Shown: positions 22,170 to 28,032 of the stretch, piece after piece
Layout of the letters: every line of letters starts with the position of its first letter
Numbering within the stretch: the stretch's first letter is position 1
DNA from: a virus
IMG/VR virus record: IMGVR_UViG_3300033148_004315
Location: 1 to 40,538 of that record
DNA: 40,538 nt
Reading direction: 5' to 3' (one strand)
Position numbers and translations under genes: made by a program
Notes under the pieces: generated by a model
The model's input: only the letters and a program-made list of their open reading frames with translations
Told to the model about the DNA's origin: nothing
Database searches by the model: none

Positions 22170-22948
22170 CATGTCCCCCTGTATGCTTCGATCATCTGCG
22201 CATAGATTTTTGGTATCTCTTTTGCCGGCACCTGGTTTGATTTCTCGTATCCGGCGTTGCCAAGAATCTCGTAATACGCTTCTTTGCCGAGTACTTCCTT
22301 GATTTTTGCGAAATAATCAAGCGCCTCGAATTTGGAGACGCGCTTTTTAGTACCGTCGCTCAACGTAATTGTTATCGTCCTGAACGATTCTTTCCGAGCT
22401 TCATCATCATAATCATCATAGATAGCCTCATCCAGCGGATCGGCTCGATGGCTAGTTTGCGGCTTGATTGGTTTCGGTTTGCCATTGATTTCATGACTCT
22501 CGTTTTCCGGGTCCTTCGCGTCGTCCGTCGGCACAAGCAGCATCTGCAAGAGCGCATATTTGTGCGCCACAGAGAGCGCCTTGTTTCCGGCCTTGTCACC
22601 ACTGTCCATTCCCTCGCCGATAACAACCGAGTCAACATAGCTTCCGTCGGACGCATAAAACCGGTAACGAATCGTGTAGATCCGGTAGATCAAAACGCCG
22701 CCGCTCCGGCTCGTTCTCTCCTCGTGCTTGGCGTCCAGAACTTCCGGGACTGTGAACACTTTGTGTTTTGCGAATATCTTATGCACCTCGTTGTACACGT
22801 CATCAATGCCGCGAAAAGAATATTTTTGCTGGACGTTCTTCCTGTCCTTTCCGATTGTCTGGACGTCTGCCATGATCGCCGGAATTTTCTCGTAGATTAA
22901 TTCCTTTTTAACCGTTTTTTCTTTCGTCTTTTTTTGCTCTTCCATCAT
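22169..22948 (-). CDS. erf: ERF-family single-strand annealing protein
   Basis: 259 residues of the ERF superfamily (PF04404). Diagnostic stretches: YSFRGIDDVYNEVHKIFAKH (about 44-63), YRIYTIRYRFYASDGSYVDS and VVIGEGMDSGDKAGNKALSV then AHKYALLQMLLVPTDDAKDP (about 108-146). These proteins bind single-stranded DNA and anneal complementary strands in phage recombination. The C-terminal 100 residues are variable, with a charged linker. Start after GGGAGGACT; overlaps the upstream coiled-coil gene as ATGA. Confidence 0.92.
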   Translation of the reverse strand: MMEEQKKTKEKTVKKELIYEKIPAIMADVQTIGKDRKNVQQKYSFRGIDDVYNEVHKIFAKHKVFTVPEVLDAKHEERTSRSGGVLIYRIYTIRYRFYASDGSYVDSVVIGEGMDSGDKAGNKALSVAHKYALLQMLLVPTDDAKDPENESHEINGKPKPIKPQTSHRADPLDEAIYDDYDDEARKESFRTITITLSDGTKKRVSKFEALDYFAKIKEVLGKEAYYEILGNAGYEKSNQVPAKEIPKIYAQMIEAYRGT

Positions 22949-23664
22949 AGTCCTCCCTTGTGATGGTCATTTAGGCTGAATTTTCTATGACAAAAGGGGC
23001 ACTCAATCATATTTGCAAGCCGCTCTTTTAGCTTGCGGCTTTCCTCTCTTTCCTTTTCAGCCTTCTTCCTCTCAGCCTCGGCCTTGGCTTTTTGTTCTGC
23101 TATGATCTTAACTTGTCGCTCCCTCTCTGCTCGTTCCCTAGCTATTTCCCGTTCTTTTTCTTCAGCCTCTTTTCGCAATCTCTCATTCTCCCTTTTAATT
23201 CGCTCTCTTTCTTCAGCTTCAGCTTTTTCTTTGGCAATCCGTTCTTGTTCAACTTTCTTTTCAACTTCAATTCTTTTTCTTTCTGCTTCTTCCGCTGCTT
23301 TAATTTCAACAAACTTCTCTTGTCTTTCTAGATATTCTTCGATGGGAACAATTAGAGCCTTTAGAATATTGGCAATTCCATCTATCGCCTTTCCTTCTCG
23401 CAGAGACTGTTCTTTCAGTTGTTTCCGAGTTTTTTCTATGGCAATTCTTTTTTCTCGAAGAAATAATCGGCCTGTTCTTGCCATTTTCATCTCAGCCATT
23501 TGATTTGCATTTGTTACAACAATCATCTTGGCTTTCTTTTCCCAATCAGCAGCAATCTCAAAATAATTGCTAAAATTCTCAAGCAAAATCTTTGCTTTAG
23601 ATTCTACAAGACCGCTGTCCTTGACAATCATTGCTAATCGATTTTCTTTTTTTTCTTTCATCAT
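22945..23664 (-). CDS. Coiled-coil zinc-finger protein of the recombination module (DUF1351-like)
   Basis: About 239 residues from the ATG at 23664 (AGGAGG just upstream; 35 more open codons upstream lie inside the previous gene). Residues 1-125 resemble the family commonly next to RecT/ERF genes: MARTGRLFLREKRIAIEKTR, KAIDGIANILKALIVPIEEY. Residues 125-215 are an almost uninterrupted charged coiled coil (EAERKRIEVEKKVEQERIAK...). A C2H2-type finger closes the protein (CPFCHRKFSLNDHH). Likely an accessory to annealing or a host-nuclease inhibitor; not established. Confidence 0.72.
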   Translation of the reverse strand: MMKEKKENRLAMIVKDSGLVESKAKILLENFSNYFEIAADWEKKAKMIVVTNANQMAEMKMARTGRLFLREKRIAIEKTRKQLKEQSLREGKAIDGIANILKALIVPIEEYLERQEKFVEIKAAEEAERKRIEVEKKVEQERIAKEKAEAEERERIKRENERLRKEAEEKEREIARERAERERQVKIIAEQKAKAEAERKKAEKEREESRKLKERLANMIECPFCHRKFSLNDHHKGGL

Positions 23665-23900
23665 AGTCCTCCTTTGCGATGAAATTTTTTCTCCTCTTCT
23701 CTGATCAAGTCTCGATCGTCCGCACAGCTCACGCAGAGATAGCTGCCGTCGATGTTTAAAATATCGCACTCATCATAATACTGGCCGCAGTCATCGCATA
23801 GATAGCCTTTGCGCTGCTGTTTTTTGAGCCATTCCAGATTTTTGACGAGCCCCTGGCAATCCAGAGAATCAAGAATAAAATCGCCGATGGTTTTTTTCAT
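23661..23900 (-). CDS. Small zinc-binding protein
   Basis: 79 residues with two CxxC pairs (LCDDCGQYYDECDI at about 34-47 and LCVSCADDRDL at about 55-65), a zinc-ribbon-like layout between charged helices. Strong AAGGAGG site. It overlaps the downstream gene by 4 bases. Ribbon proteins of this size are common in early phage operons; no function assigned. Confidence 0.65.
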   Translation of the reverse strand: MKKTIGDFILDSLDCQGLVKNLEWLKKQQRKGYLCDDCGQYYDECDILNIDGSYLCVSCADDRDLIREEEKKFHRKGGL

Positions 23901-23911
23901 CTTATGCCTCC

Positions 23912-24451
23912 TTATAATTTGATTTTTCCAACTCCTTTAATTGCTTCTTCCCATCTTTTTACCTCTTTGTTTATTTCTTGGATTTTTTGACGATACCTCT
24001 TAATTAATTCTTTGTCATTATTTTCGTCCATTAGATGCAAAAAATAAGAATATCTTTTCTTCCAGTTTTTTAAACCGCATGAAATTTTATTGGGTTTTAG
24101 TTGAATTTGTGTAAAGGTAGAACATTTTTTCCCGTCGTAATAAAAGTTGCATTTCTTTTTCCAATAAAAAAAGATCTCAATAAAATTTGAATTCCACATC
24201 CAGCTTGATTTTTCAATTATAATAGGTCTATTAAAGTCAAATAAGTCTAGCCTATCAATATAATAATCATGAGCAATTGGAGTAAAATCTTCAGGTTTTA
24301 TGCAAACTTTAAAATTTTCATATCTTCGTTCATTGAAAGAATTGCAACTAAGCTCATAAATTGCGCCGGGAAAAAGATTAAACATTTCTTCCAATGCTTT
24401 TTGTTTTTCCCTGAATGATTTTTTAATATCCTTGATTGTTACCGTAGTCAT
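23912..24451 (-). CDS. Hypothetical early protein
   Basis: 179 residues, AT-rich. The N-terminus is helical (KSFREKQKALEEMFNLFPGA) and the middle is aromatic and beta-like (SSWMWNSNFIEIFFYWKKKC). The C-terminus is charged and helical (KRYRQKIQEINKEVKRWEEA). Excellent AAGGAGG site before the ATG. No motif recognised. The start codon lies beside the plus-strand promoter of the small RNA, so the two transcripts diverge. Confidence 0.55.
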   Translation of the reverse strand: MTTVTIKDIKKSFREKQKALEEMFNLFPGAIYELSCNSFNERRYENFKVCIKPEDFTPIAHDYYIDRLDLFDFNRPIIIEKSSWMWNSNFIEIFFYWKKKCNFYYDGKKCSTFTQIQLKPNKISCGLKNWKKRYSYFLHLMDENNDKELIKRYRQKIQEINKEVKRWEEAIKGVGKIKL

Positions 24452-24461
24452 TAGGTCCTCC

Positions 24462-24490
24462 TTGACAAATTTATTTTTTTTGGCTATATT
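24462..24490 (+). promoter_or_regulatory. Sigma-70-type promoter on the plus strand for a small RNA
   Basis: TTGACA (24462-24467), a 17-base spacer rich in T, TATATT (24485-24490). This is one of the best promoter matches in the window and almost the only sign of plus-strand transcription. It points towards the XRE-type gene from its 3' side. Confidence 0.72.
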
Positions 24491-24496
24491 TGGAGA

Positions 24497-24558
24497 AGCC
24501 GGTCCTCCTCGGCTATGTCTCCTAATAACCCCTGTTTATGCAGGGGTATGCCTTTTTA
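24497..24558 (+). ncRNA. Small RNA candidate with a UCCUCC loop and terminator
   Basis: Starting about 7 bases after the TATATT box: a 5-pair hairpin AGCCG-GTCCTCCT-CGGCT (24497-24514) whose 8-base loop shows CCTCC, the complement of a Shine-Dalgarno sequence; a short linker with TCTCCT; then a 7-pair hairpin ACCCCTG/CAGGGGT (24528-24547) and TTTTT shortly after (24553-24557). The RNA would be about 60 bases and would end at the stop codon of the XRE-type gene on the other strand, like OOP RNA of lambda against cII. The T-tract begins 5 bases from the stem, so termination may be leaky. No minus-strand ORF fits this gap. Confidence 0.62.
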
Positions 24559-24559
24559 T

Positions 24560-24835
24560 TCATTCCAATTTTCTTAATCTTTTATCAAGCTCTTCTATTT
24601 TCTTCCTCAGTTTTATCTTTTCATTTTCCTCATCGCTTATTAAACCCAAATGCTTTCCAACAATTTCAGCGTTTTCTTTTGATGGTTTAGCAATTCCTCT
24701 TTCCCAGTTTCGAAGTGTTCGCCAGCTTAATCCACAATCGCGCGCAATGCGATATTTGTTTGTTTTAAGCGATTTTAAGAGACGAGTGAAATTAACGCCC
24801 ATCAGGCGTGGAATGATTAATGATACATCTATCAT
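24560..24835 (-). CDS. XRE-type helix-turn-helix regulator
   Basis: 91 residues. A helix-turn-helix spans about residues 26-63 (KYRIARDCGLSWRTLRNWER, then GIAKPSKENAEIVGKHLGL), followed by a short charged coiled coil (EENEKIKLRKKIEELDKRLR) likely for dimerisation. There is no cleavage or protease domain, so it is Cro-like or a small repressor rather than a CI/LexA type. AAGGAG lies 9 bases before the ATG. Its leader contains a 13-base palindrome and paired ATATAGTA repeats. The plus-strand small RNA ends at its 3' end. Confidence 0.82.
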   Translation of the reverse strand: MIDVSLIIPRLMGVNFTRLLKSLKTNKYRIARDCGLSWRTLRNWERGIAKPSKENAEIVGKHLGLISDEENEKIKLRKKIEELDKRLRKLE

Positions 24836-24853
24836 AGCTCAAGCTCCTTATGG

Positions 24854-24866
24854 TATGAAGTTCATA
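24854..24866. promoter_or_regulatory. Palindromic operator candidate
   Basis: TATGAAGTTCATA is a perfect 6+1+6 palindrome between the promoter at 24877-24905 and the start of the XRE-type gene, near the expected transcription start. Its size suits a small helix-turn-helix dimer, so autoregulation is likely but inferred. Confidence 0.5.
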
Positions 24867-24882
24867 TAGTATATATATAGTA
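24864..24882. repeat. Paired ATATAGTA repeats, operator candidate
   Basis: ATATAGTA occurs at 24864-24871 and 24875-24882, exactly 11 bases (one helical turn) apart. The second copy covers the -10 box of the minus-strand promoter. A third copy lies beside the other early promoter at 26353-26360. Direct repeats one turn apart suit ribbon-helix-helix proteins, and one is encoded next door. Confidence 0.5.
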
Positions 24883-24905
24883 AAACAACCATTTCTCATT
24901 GTCAA
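24877..24905 (-). promoter_or_regulatory. Sigma-70-type promoter for the XRE-type gene
   Basis: On the minus strand TTGACA (24905-24900), a 17-base spacer, TACTAT (24882-24877). It lies just after the stop of the ribbon-helix-helix gene and 42 bases before the ATG of the XRE-type gene. Confidence 0.68.
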
Positions 24906-24913
24906 TATCCAAT

Positions 24914-25126
24914 TTAAAGTTTCCGCTCCCTCAAAATCCCATCGTCATCATTGTAATGACTTGCATGGGATCTCAAATAATAATAAACCGCATCCCTCAC
25001 AACTTCGGATACGTTCTTTTTATGCTGCTTGGCATACGATTCAAGCGCCTGTTTAAGCGCCTCGTCTGCCCGGATGTTGATATGTATTGTCGACGTGAAT
25101 TTTCTTGGCCGGCCAACTTTTCTCAT
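24914..25126 (-). CDS. Ribbon-helix-helix DNA-binding protein
   Basis: 70 residues. VGRPRKFTSTIHINIRADEA (strand), LKQALESYAKQHKKNVSEVV (helices) and RDAVYYYLRSH match CopG/Arc-type regulators, with a basic N-terminal GRPRK. These act as dimers on short direct or inverted repeats. ATATAGTA repeats lie directly downstream, in the next promoter. Start overlaps the upstream stop as ATGA. Confidence 0.82.
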   Translation of the reverse strand: MRKVGRPRKFTSTIHINIRADEALKQALESYAKQHKKNVSEVVRDAVYYYLRSHASHYNDDDGILRERKL

Positions 25127-25317
25127 TCGCTCATTTCCTTTTTTACCCGGTTATATTCTCTGACGGATTCAAATAATTTTTCCCTGAAATTATCAAGCAC
25201 CTGCTTCCTCTTTTCCTCGTACGTCATCTTGAGAACCGAGCTGCAATATTCCGTTACTGCATCCTCTAATTCTTTTGGCCAAAATTCAATGACACAGTAA
25301 AATTTTGGGCGTTTCAT
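25123..25317 (-). CDS. Small helical protein, unknown function
   Basis: 64 residues: a short strand-like start (FYCVIEFWPKELEDAV) and a long charged helix (YEEKRKQVLDNFREKLFESV). AGGAAGGA site before the ATG. Overlaps the ribbon-helix-helix gene by 4 bases, so the two are probably made together. Not recognised. Confidence 0.5.
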   Translation of the reverse strand: MKRPKFYCVIEFWPKELEDAVTEYCSSVLKMTYEEKRKQVLDNFREKLFESVREYNRVKKEMSE

Positions 25318-25338
25318 TTTTTGTCCTTCCTATAAGAA

Positions 25339-25548
25339 TTATTTTTCTTTATGAGCTTCATGACAGGCCCAAATCACGCCAGCACGAAAGCAGCTTAAAC
25401 AAATATCTTCTGCCTCAATCGGCCACCAAAAGTCATTATCTTCTTCGTGGATTGATTTACAGAATATACAAATTCTACCTTTTTTTGATTTCCCAATCCC
25501 AAAAGCATTTTTCAAAGCATCTTTCGTTACTTCTTTGAAAATTCCCAT
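25339..25548 (-). CDS. Small zinc-binding protein
   Basis: 69 residues with CIFCKSIHEEDNDFWWP and ICLSCFRAGVIWACHEAH, that is, two CxxC pairs about 22 residues apart followed by CHxxH. Good GGGAGG site. Early operon member; function unknown. Confidence 0.62.
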   Translation of the reverse strand: MGIFKEVTKDALKNAFGIGKSKKGRICIFCKSIHEEDNDFWWPIEAEDICLSCFRAGVIWACHEAHKEK

Positions 25549-25573
25549 TTTTTACCTCCCATTTTAGGATATT

Positions 25574-25789
25574 TCATTTCTCACCTTCCCTCTCCCGCCT
25601 GCGAACCTCGACATCAAACATTCTGACAAGCGTCGGGAAATGTGTCGAAGCATATTGCCATATGGCGTTCCTGACAAACCCGGTCTTGCAGAATTTGATC
25701 CGGTAGAGTTTCGGGAATTCATGGTTATAATGCTTGATGACAAGCGCTTCCCACAGAGCTTTTTTTTCAGAGACTTTGAGTTTTTTCAT
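25574..25789 (-). CDS. Small basic protein, unknown function
   Basis: About 71 residues from the ATG at 25789 (a GTG one codon earlier is possible). KKLKVSEKKALWEALVIKHY, FPKLYRIKFCKTGFVRNAIW and a C-terminal RRREREGEK. No clear ribosome site, but it starts 5 bases after the upstream stop, so coupling may provide initiation. Not recognised. Confidence 0.5.
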   Translation of the reverse strand: MKKLKVSEKKALWEALVIKHYNHEFPKLYRIKFCKTGFVRNAIWQYASTHFPTLVRMFDVEVRRREREGEK

Positions 25790-25793
25790 CACG

Positions 25794-25955
25794 CTATCTC
25801 ACATTCAGATTAATCATATCTTGTTCAGCTTCTTTTACAGATTTGTAAATCTTGCCCGTCCATTCTTGGGAATTTTCACGCCCCCTCTTAACAAACAATT
25901 GCTCAATCTTGCCGTCACTGTTTTTGGCAAAAGCATAATAAGTGATTAGTCTCAT
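25794..25955 (-). CDS. Small protein (53 residues), unknown function
   Basis: Start fixed at the ATG at 25955 by AAGGAGG 6 bases upstream: MRLITYYAFAKNSDGKIEQL, then TGKIYKSVKEAEQDMINLN. A small mixed fold, no motif. Part of the early row of small genes. Confidence 0.5.
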   Translation of the reverse strand: MRLITYYAFAKNSDGKIEQLFVKRGRENSQEWTGKIYKSVKEAEQDMINLNVR

Positions 25956-25998
25956 TCTTTCCTCCTTTATTTGTCTCATTCTAAAATCTCTCTAAATT

Positions 25999-26301
25999 TT
26001 AATTTTGCCTAGATGCAATTATCAGCCTAGCAATTTGAAACAATTTTAATCTCTCGTTGTTATAAACAAAAGTCCAGGTTTCTCCCATCATTGGAGGACA
26101 AAAATTAAGCTCAAAAAATTCTGCAAATCTATCATCTCCAATCCTTTTATGTTTAAGGTCAATAATTTCAACTTTTGTTCCATACCAATCAACTGAGCAT
26201 GAGCCTAAGATTTTTAAGTCTGGATAATTTTTGAGAGTCCGCCTGATATAAGTAACAAGTTTTTTGGATCCCCTCTGAGCATCTGTCATTCTCTTTCTCA
26301 T
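25999..26301 (-). CDS. First gene of the early operon, hypothetical
   Basis: 100 residues, AT-rich. Basic start MRKRMTDAQRGSKKLVTYIR, then VDWYGTKVEIIDLKHKRIGD and FFELNFCPPMMGETWTFVYN. GGAG lies 5 bases before the ATG. It is the gene nearest the strongest early promoter (26347-26319) and so may be among the first proteins made after infection, a typical place for host-takeover functions. Function unknown. Confidence 0.6.
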   Translation of the reverse strand: MRKRMTDAQRGSKKLVTYIRRTLKNYPDLKILGSCSVDWYGTKVEIIDLKHKRIGDDRFAEFFELNFCPPMMGETWTFVYNNERLKLFQIARLIIASRQN

Positions 26302-26318
26302 TGTGTCTCCATATCCAA

Positions 26319-26347
26319 ATAATAAAGTATTACCAAACTCCTGTCAA
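26319..26347 (-). promoter_or_regulatory. Strong early promoter candidate
   Basis: On the minus strand TTGACA (26347-26342), a 17-base spacer, TATTAT (26324-26319): perfect -35 and 5 of 6 at -10. It faces the row of early genes. A copy of ATATAGTA (26353-26360) lies 5 bases upstream of the -35. Confidence 0.78.
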
Positions 26348-26372
26348 GCTGTATATAGTATGCTTTTTTTAG

Positions 26373-26390
26373 ACCACAATATGTTGTGGT
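26373..26390. promoter_or_regulatory. Palindrome upstream of the early promoter
   Basis: ACCACAA-TATG-TTGTGGT is a perfect 7-base inverted repeat 26 bases upstream of the early -35. Neither side has a run of T directly after the stem, so it is not a convincing terminator. It reads better as a regulator site. The rest of 26302-26442 is AT-rich spacer without an ORF. Confidence 0.45.
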
Positions 26391-26442
26391 TTGGAGGGAA
26401 AAAACTTTAAAAAAAGTGAAAATAATTGAAAAAAAACGAGAA

Positions 26443-27657
26443 TTATCCGAGATATTCCGAAAAAGCGTCACCGTAAGCACGAAACAACTGATACTCAAGG
26501 CTGCTCAAACTCCAGTCAGCCTCATATCCCACGTTGACCCATTTGCCATTCTTCAACTCAAGCAGCGGCCTGAGATTCCCTTCATATCCTTTTGAGTCGC
26601 TCTCCAGGATCTTGCGCACATTGTCTTTCGTTTCAGCGACAGTCACAAACGGCATCTGCCCGTCCTGGCTCACCATGTGAGTGCCAGAACCGAAGATATG
26701 TTTCCTATCCAGATAGCTCTTATAATCCTTGACGTTGTGCAGTATGCGGATGCAGGAATGCTTTACGGCCGAGTTGTAAAAATTCTCATTCTCCCGTAAC
26801 ATAGACGTGAATACCCGCCGGTCAAGGTTGCCCTGCCCAAGTGTCTTGTTGCAAAACAGCCGCATAAATTTATGATAATCTATTCTAGCGTCAATCTCAT
26901 TGCCAATCTCGATTAGGAAAAATTTCCCAAAATGTCGCTTGGCTTCTAAAAGCACGTACTCATAGAGTTCCAGTAAATATTTCTTCGTCTGCATAAACTC
27001 ATGATCATTCTGATGCTTCTCGTCCATCCAATGAGTCTGCGAGTGCCAGCTTGTGTGCGTGCCGTTTACGTTATTGTTTCCGTTCATCCAGTGCGTGCGC
27101 CAGAACCCCGGCCTGTCCCAATGAAGCGATGCACCGTCTAGCAGCGTGAACATAGGATATATGTCACGCTCAGCAAAATATCCGGCCCTTCGCCAGAGAG
27201 AATCAAAATGTGTTTGATTCTTTTTTTCGAGGTTGAATTTACCGGAATCTTTCAGATACGGTTTCGACACTTTCAGTTTCGGCTCCCAGTTGCCGGCAAC
27301 GAAAAGCCGCATAAAATTCCCCCATCCTTCCTCGGCGAACCTGTCAGCAAATTTCTCGGCATCATCGTCTGTGAGTTCCTGGTGGAACCCAAAGCTAGGC
27401 ATCAAGCATGGCGAGAGAGCCTTAGTCTCAGGTTTGTGGATATCAATCTGGTACACCTTTTTTCGATCGAGCTTGTGTTTCACGGGCGGCGGAGGAGGCG
27501 GAGGAGGCGGATCAGGATATATGATCTTGTTGATATCTCGATTCATAACATCCTGCACCTTCTTGTATTCCGGATACTCATCACGCAGCGGCGTAAGCTG
27601 CTCGTTGAACAGGTCGCGTCCCTTTATCGCCCGGCGTCTTGCTTCTTCCTTGTCCAC
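26443..27657 (-). CDS. TIM-barrel glycoside hydrolase-like tail/depolymerase protein
   Basis: About 404 residues from the GTG at 27657 (AGGAAG at 8 bases). An N-terminal helical part (1-50) is followed by a run of nine or ten prolines (near residue 55) acting as a stiff linker, then a catalytic-looking domain: NFMRLFVAGNWEP, RDIYPMFTLLDGASLHWDRP, FGKFFLIEIGNEIDARIDYH and a closing WVNVGYEADWSLSSLEYQLF. The NE pair in IEIGNEID is the acid/base position of clan GH-A (GH5-like) enzymes, and the late YEADWS could hold the nucleophile. It ends the tail operon, as polysaccharide-degrading enzymes often do. Substrate unknown. Confidence 0.7.
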   Translation of the reverse strand: MDKEEARRRAIKGRDLFNEQLTPLRDEYPEYKKVQDVMNRDINKIIYPDPPPPPPPPPVKHKLDRKKVYQIDIHKPETKALSPCLMPSFGFHQELTDDDAEKFADRFAEEGWGNFMRLFVAGNWEPKLKVSKPYLKDSGKFNLEKKNQTHFDSLWRRAGYFAERDIYPMFTLLDGASLHWDRPGFWRTHWMNGNNNVNGTHTSWHSQTHWMDEKHQNDHEFMQTKKYLLELYEYVLLEAKRHFGKFFLIEIGNEIDARIDYHKFMRLFCNKTLGQGNLDRRVFTSMLRENENFYNSAVKHSCIRILHNVKDYKSYLDRKHIFGSGTHMVSQDGQMPFVTVAETKDNVRKILESDSKGYEGNLRPLLELKNGKWVNVGYEADWSLSSLEYQLFRAYGDAFSEYLG

Positions 27658-27658
27658 G

Positions 27659-27964
27659 CTATTCGCTTCCTTTCTCAAGCACGTTCCAAGCCTGGCCGAC
27701 AATAAGCGGAGTGTAAACTTTGCCGACCAGGTCTTTTAATAGTTTTGTATCGTCGATACTGAGGACAATGTATTTGGTTGCAGCCTGGATGTCGGACGCT
27801 AAGTTGTATCTTTTTAGCTTTTCCTCGCCGGCGATACCCTTGGACTCTGATGGATCAAGGAGCGCATTGATGAGGATTGTCTTTAGGAGCAGCGGTTTGT
27901 TGCCCTGTCCTTTCAGCTCTTCGCCATCCAATGTTTTTAGTTTGTGTGTTAGGTTAATTTTCAT
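27659..27964 (-). CDS. Conserved phage hypothetical protein
   Basis: About 101 residues from the ATG at 27964 (GGAGG at 6 bases). KINLTHKLKTLDGEELKGQG, LLLKTILINALL, GEEKLKRYNLASDI and LVGKVYTPLIVGQAWNVLE are blocks I recognise as a family widespread in phage and prophage tail regions, without known function. The stop codon is immediately followed by the GTG of the glycosidase-like gene. Confidence 0.65.
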   Translation of the reverse strand: MKINLTHKLKTLDGEELKGQGNKPLLLKTILINALLDPSESKGIAGEEKLKRYNLASDIQAATKYIVLSIDDTKLLKDLVGKVYTPLIVGQAWNVLEKGSE

Positions 27965-28032
27965 TTTTGCCTCCAATTAAATTCCAATCATAAGCATATT
28001 ATCGGGGAATGTTGCGTGACCACTTAAAATCA

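Noticed and set aside
26391-26442. Terminator for the tail operon
   Set aside because: There are T-runs after the glycosidase-like stop codon on the minus strand, but no stable stem directly before them; the palindrome further on lacks a following T-tract.
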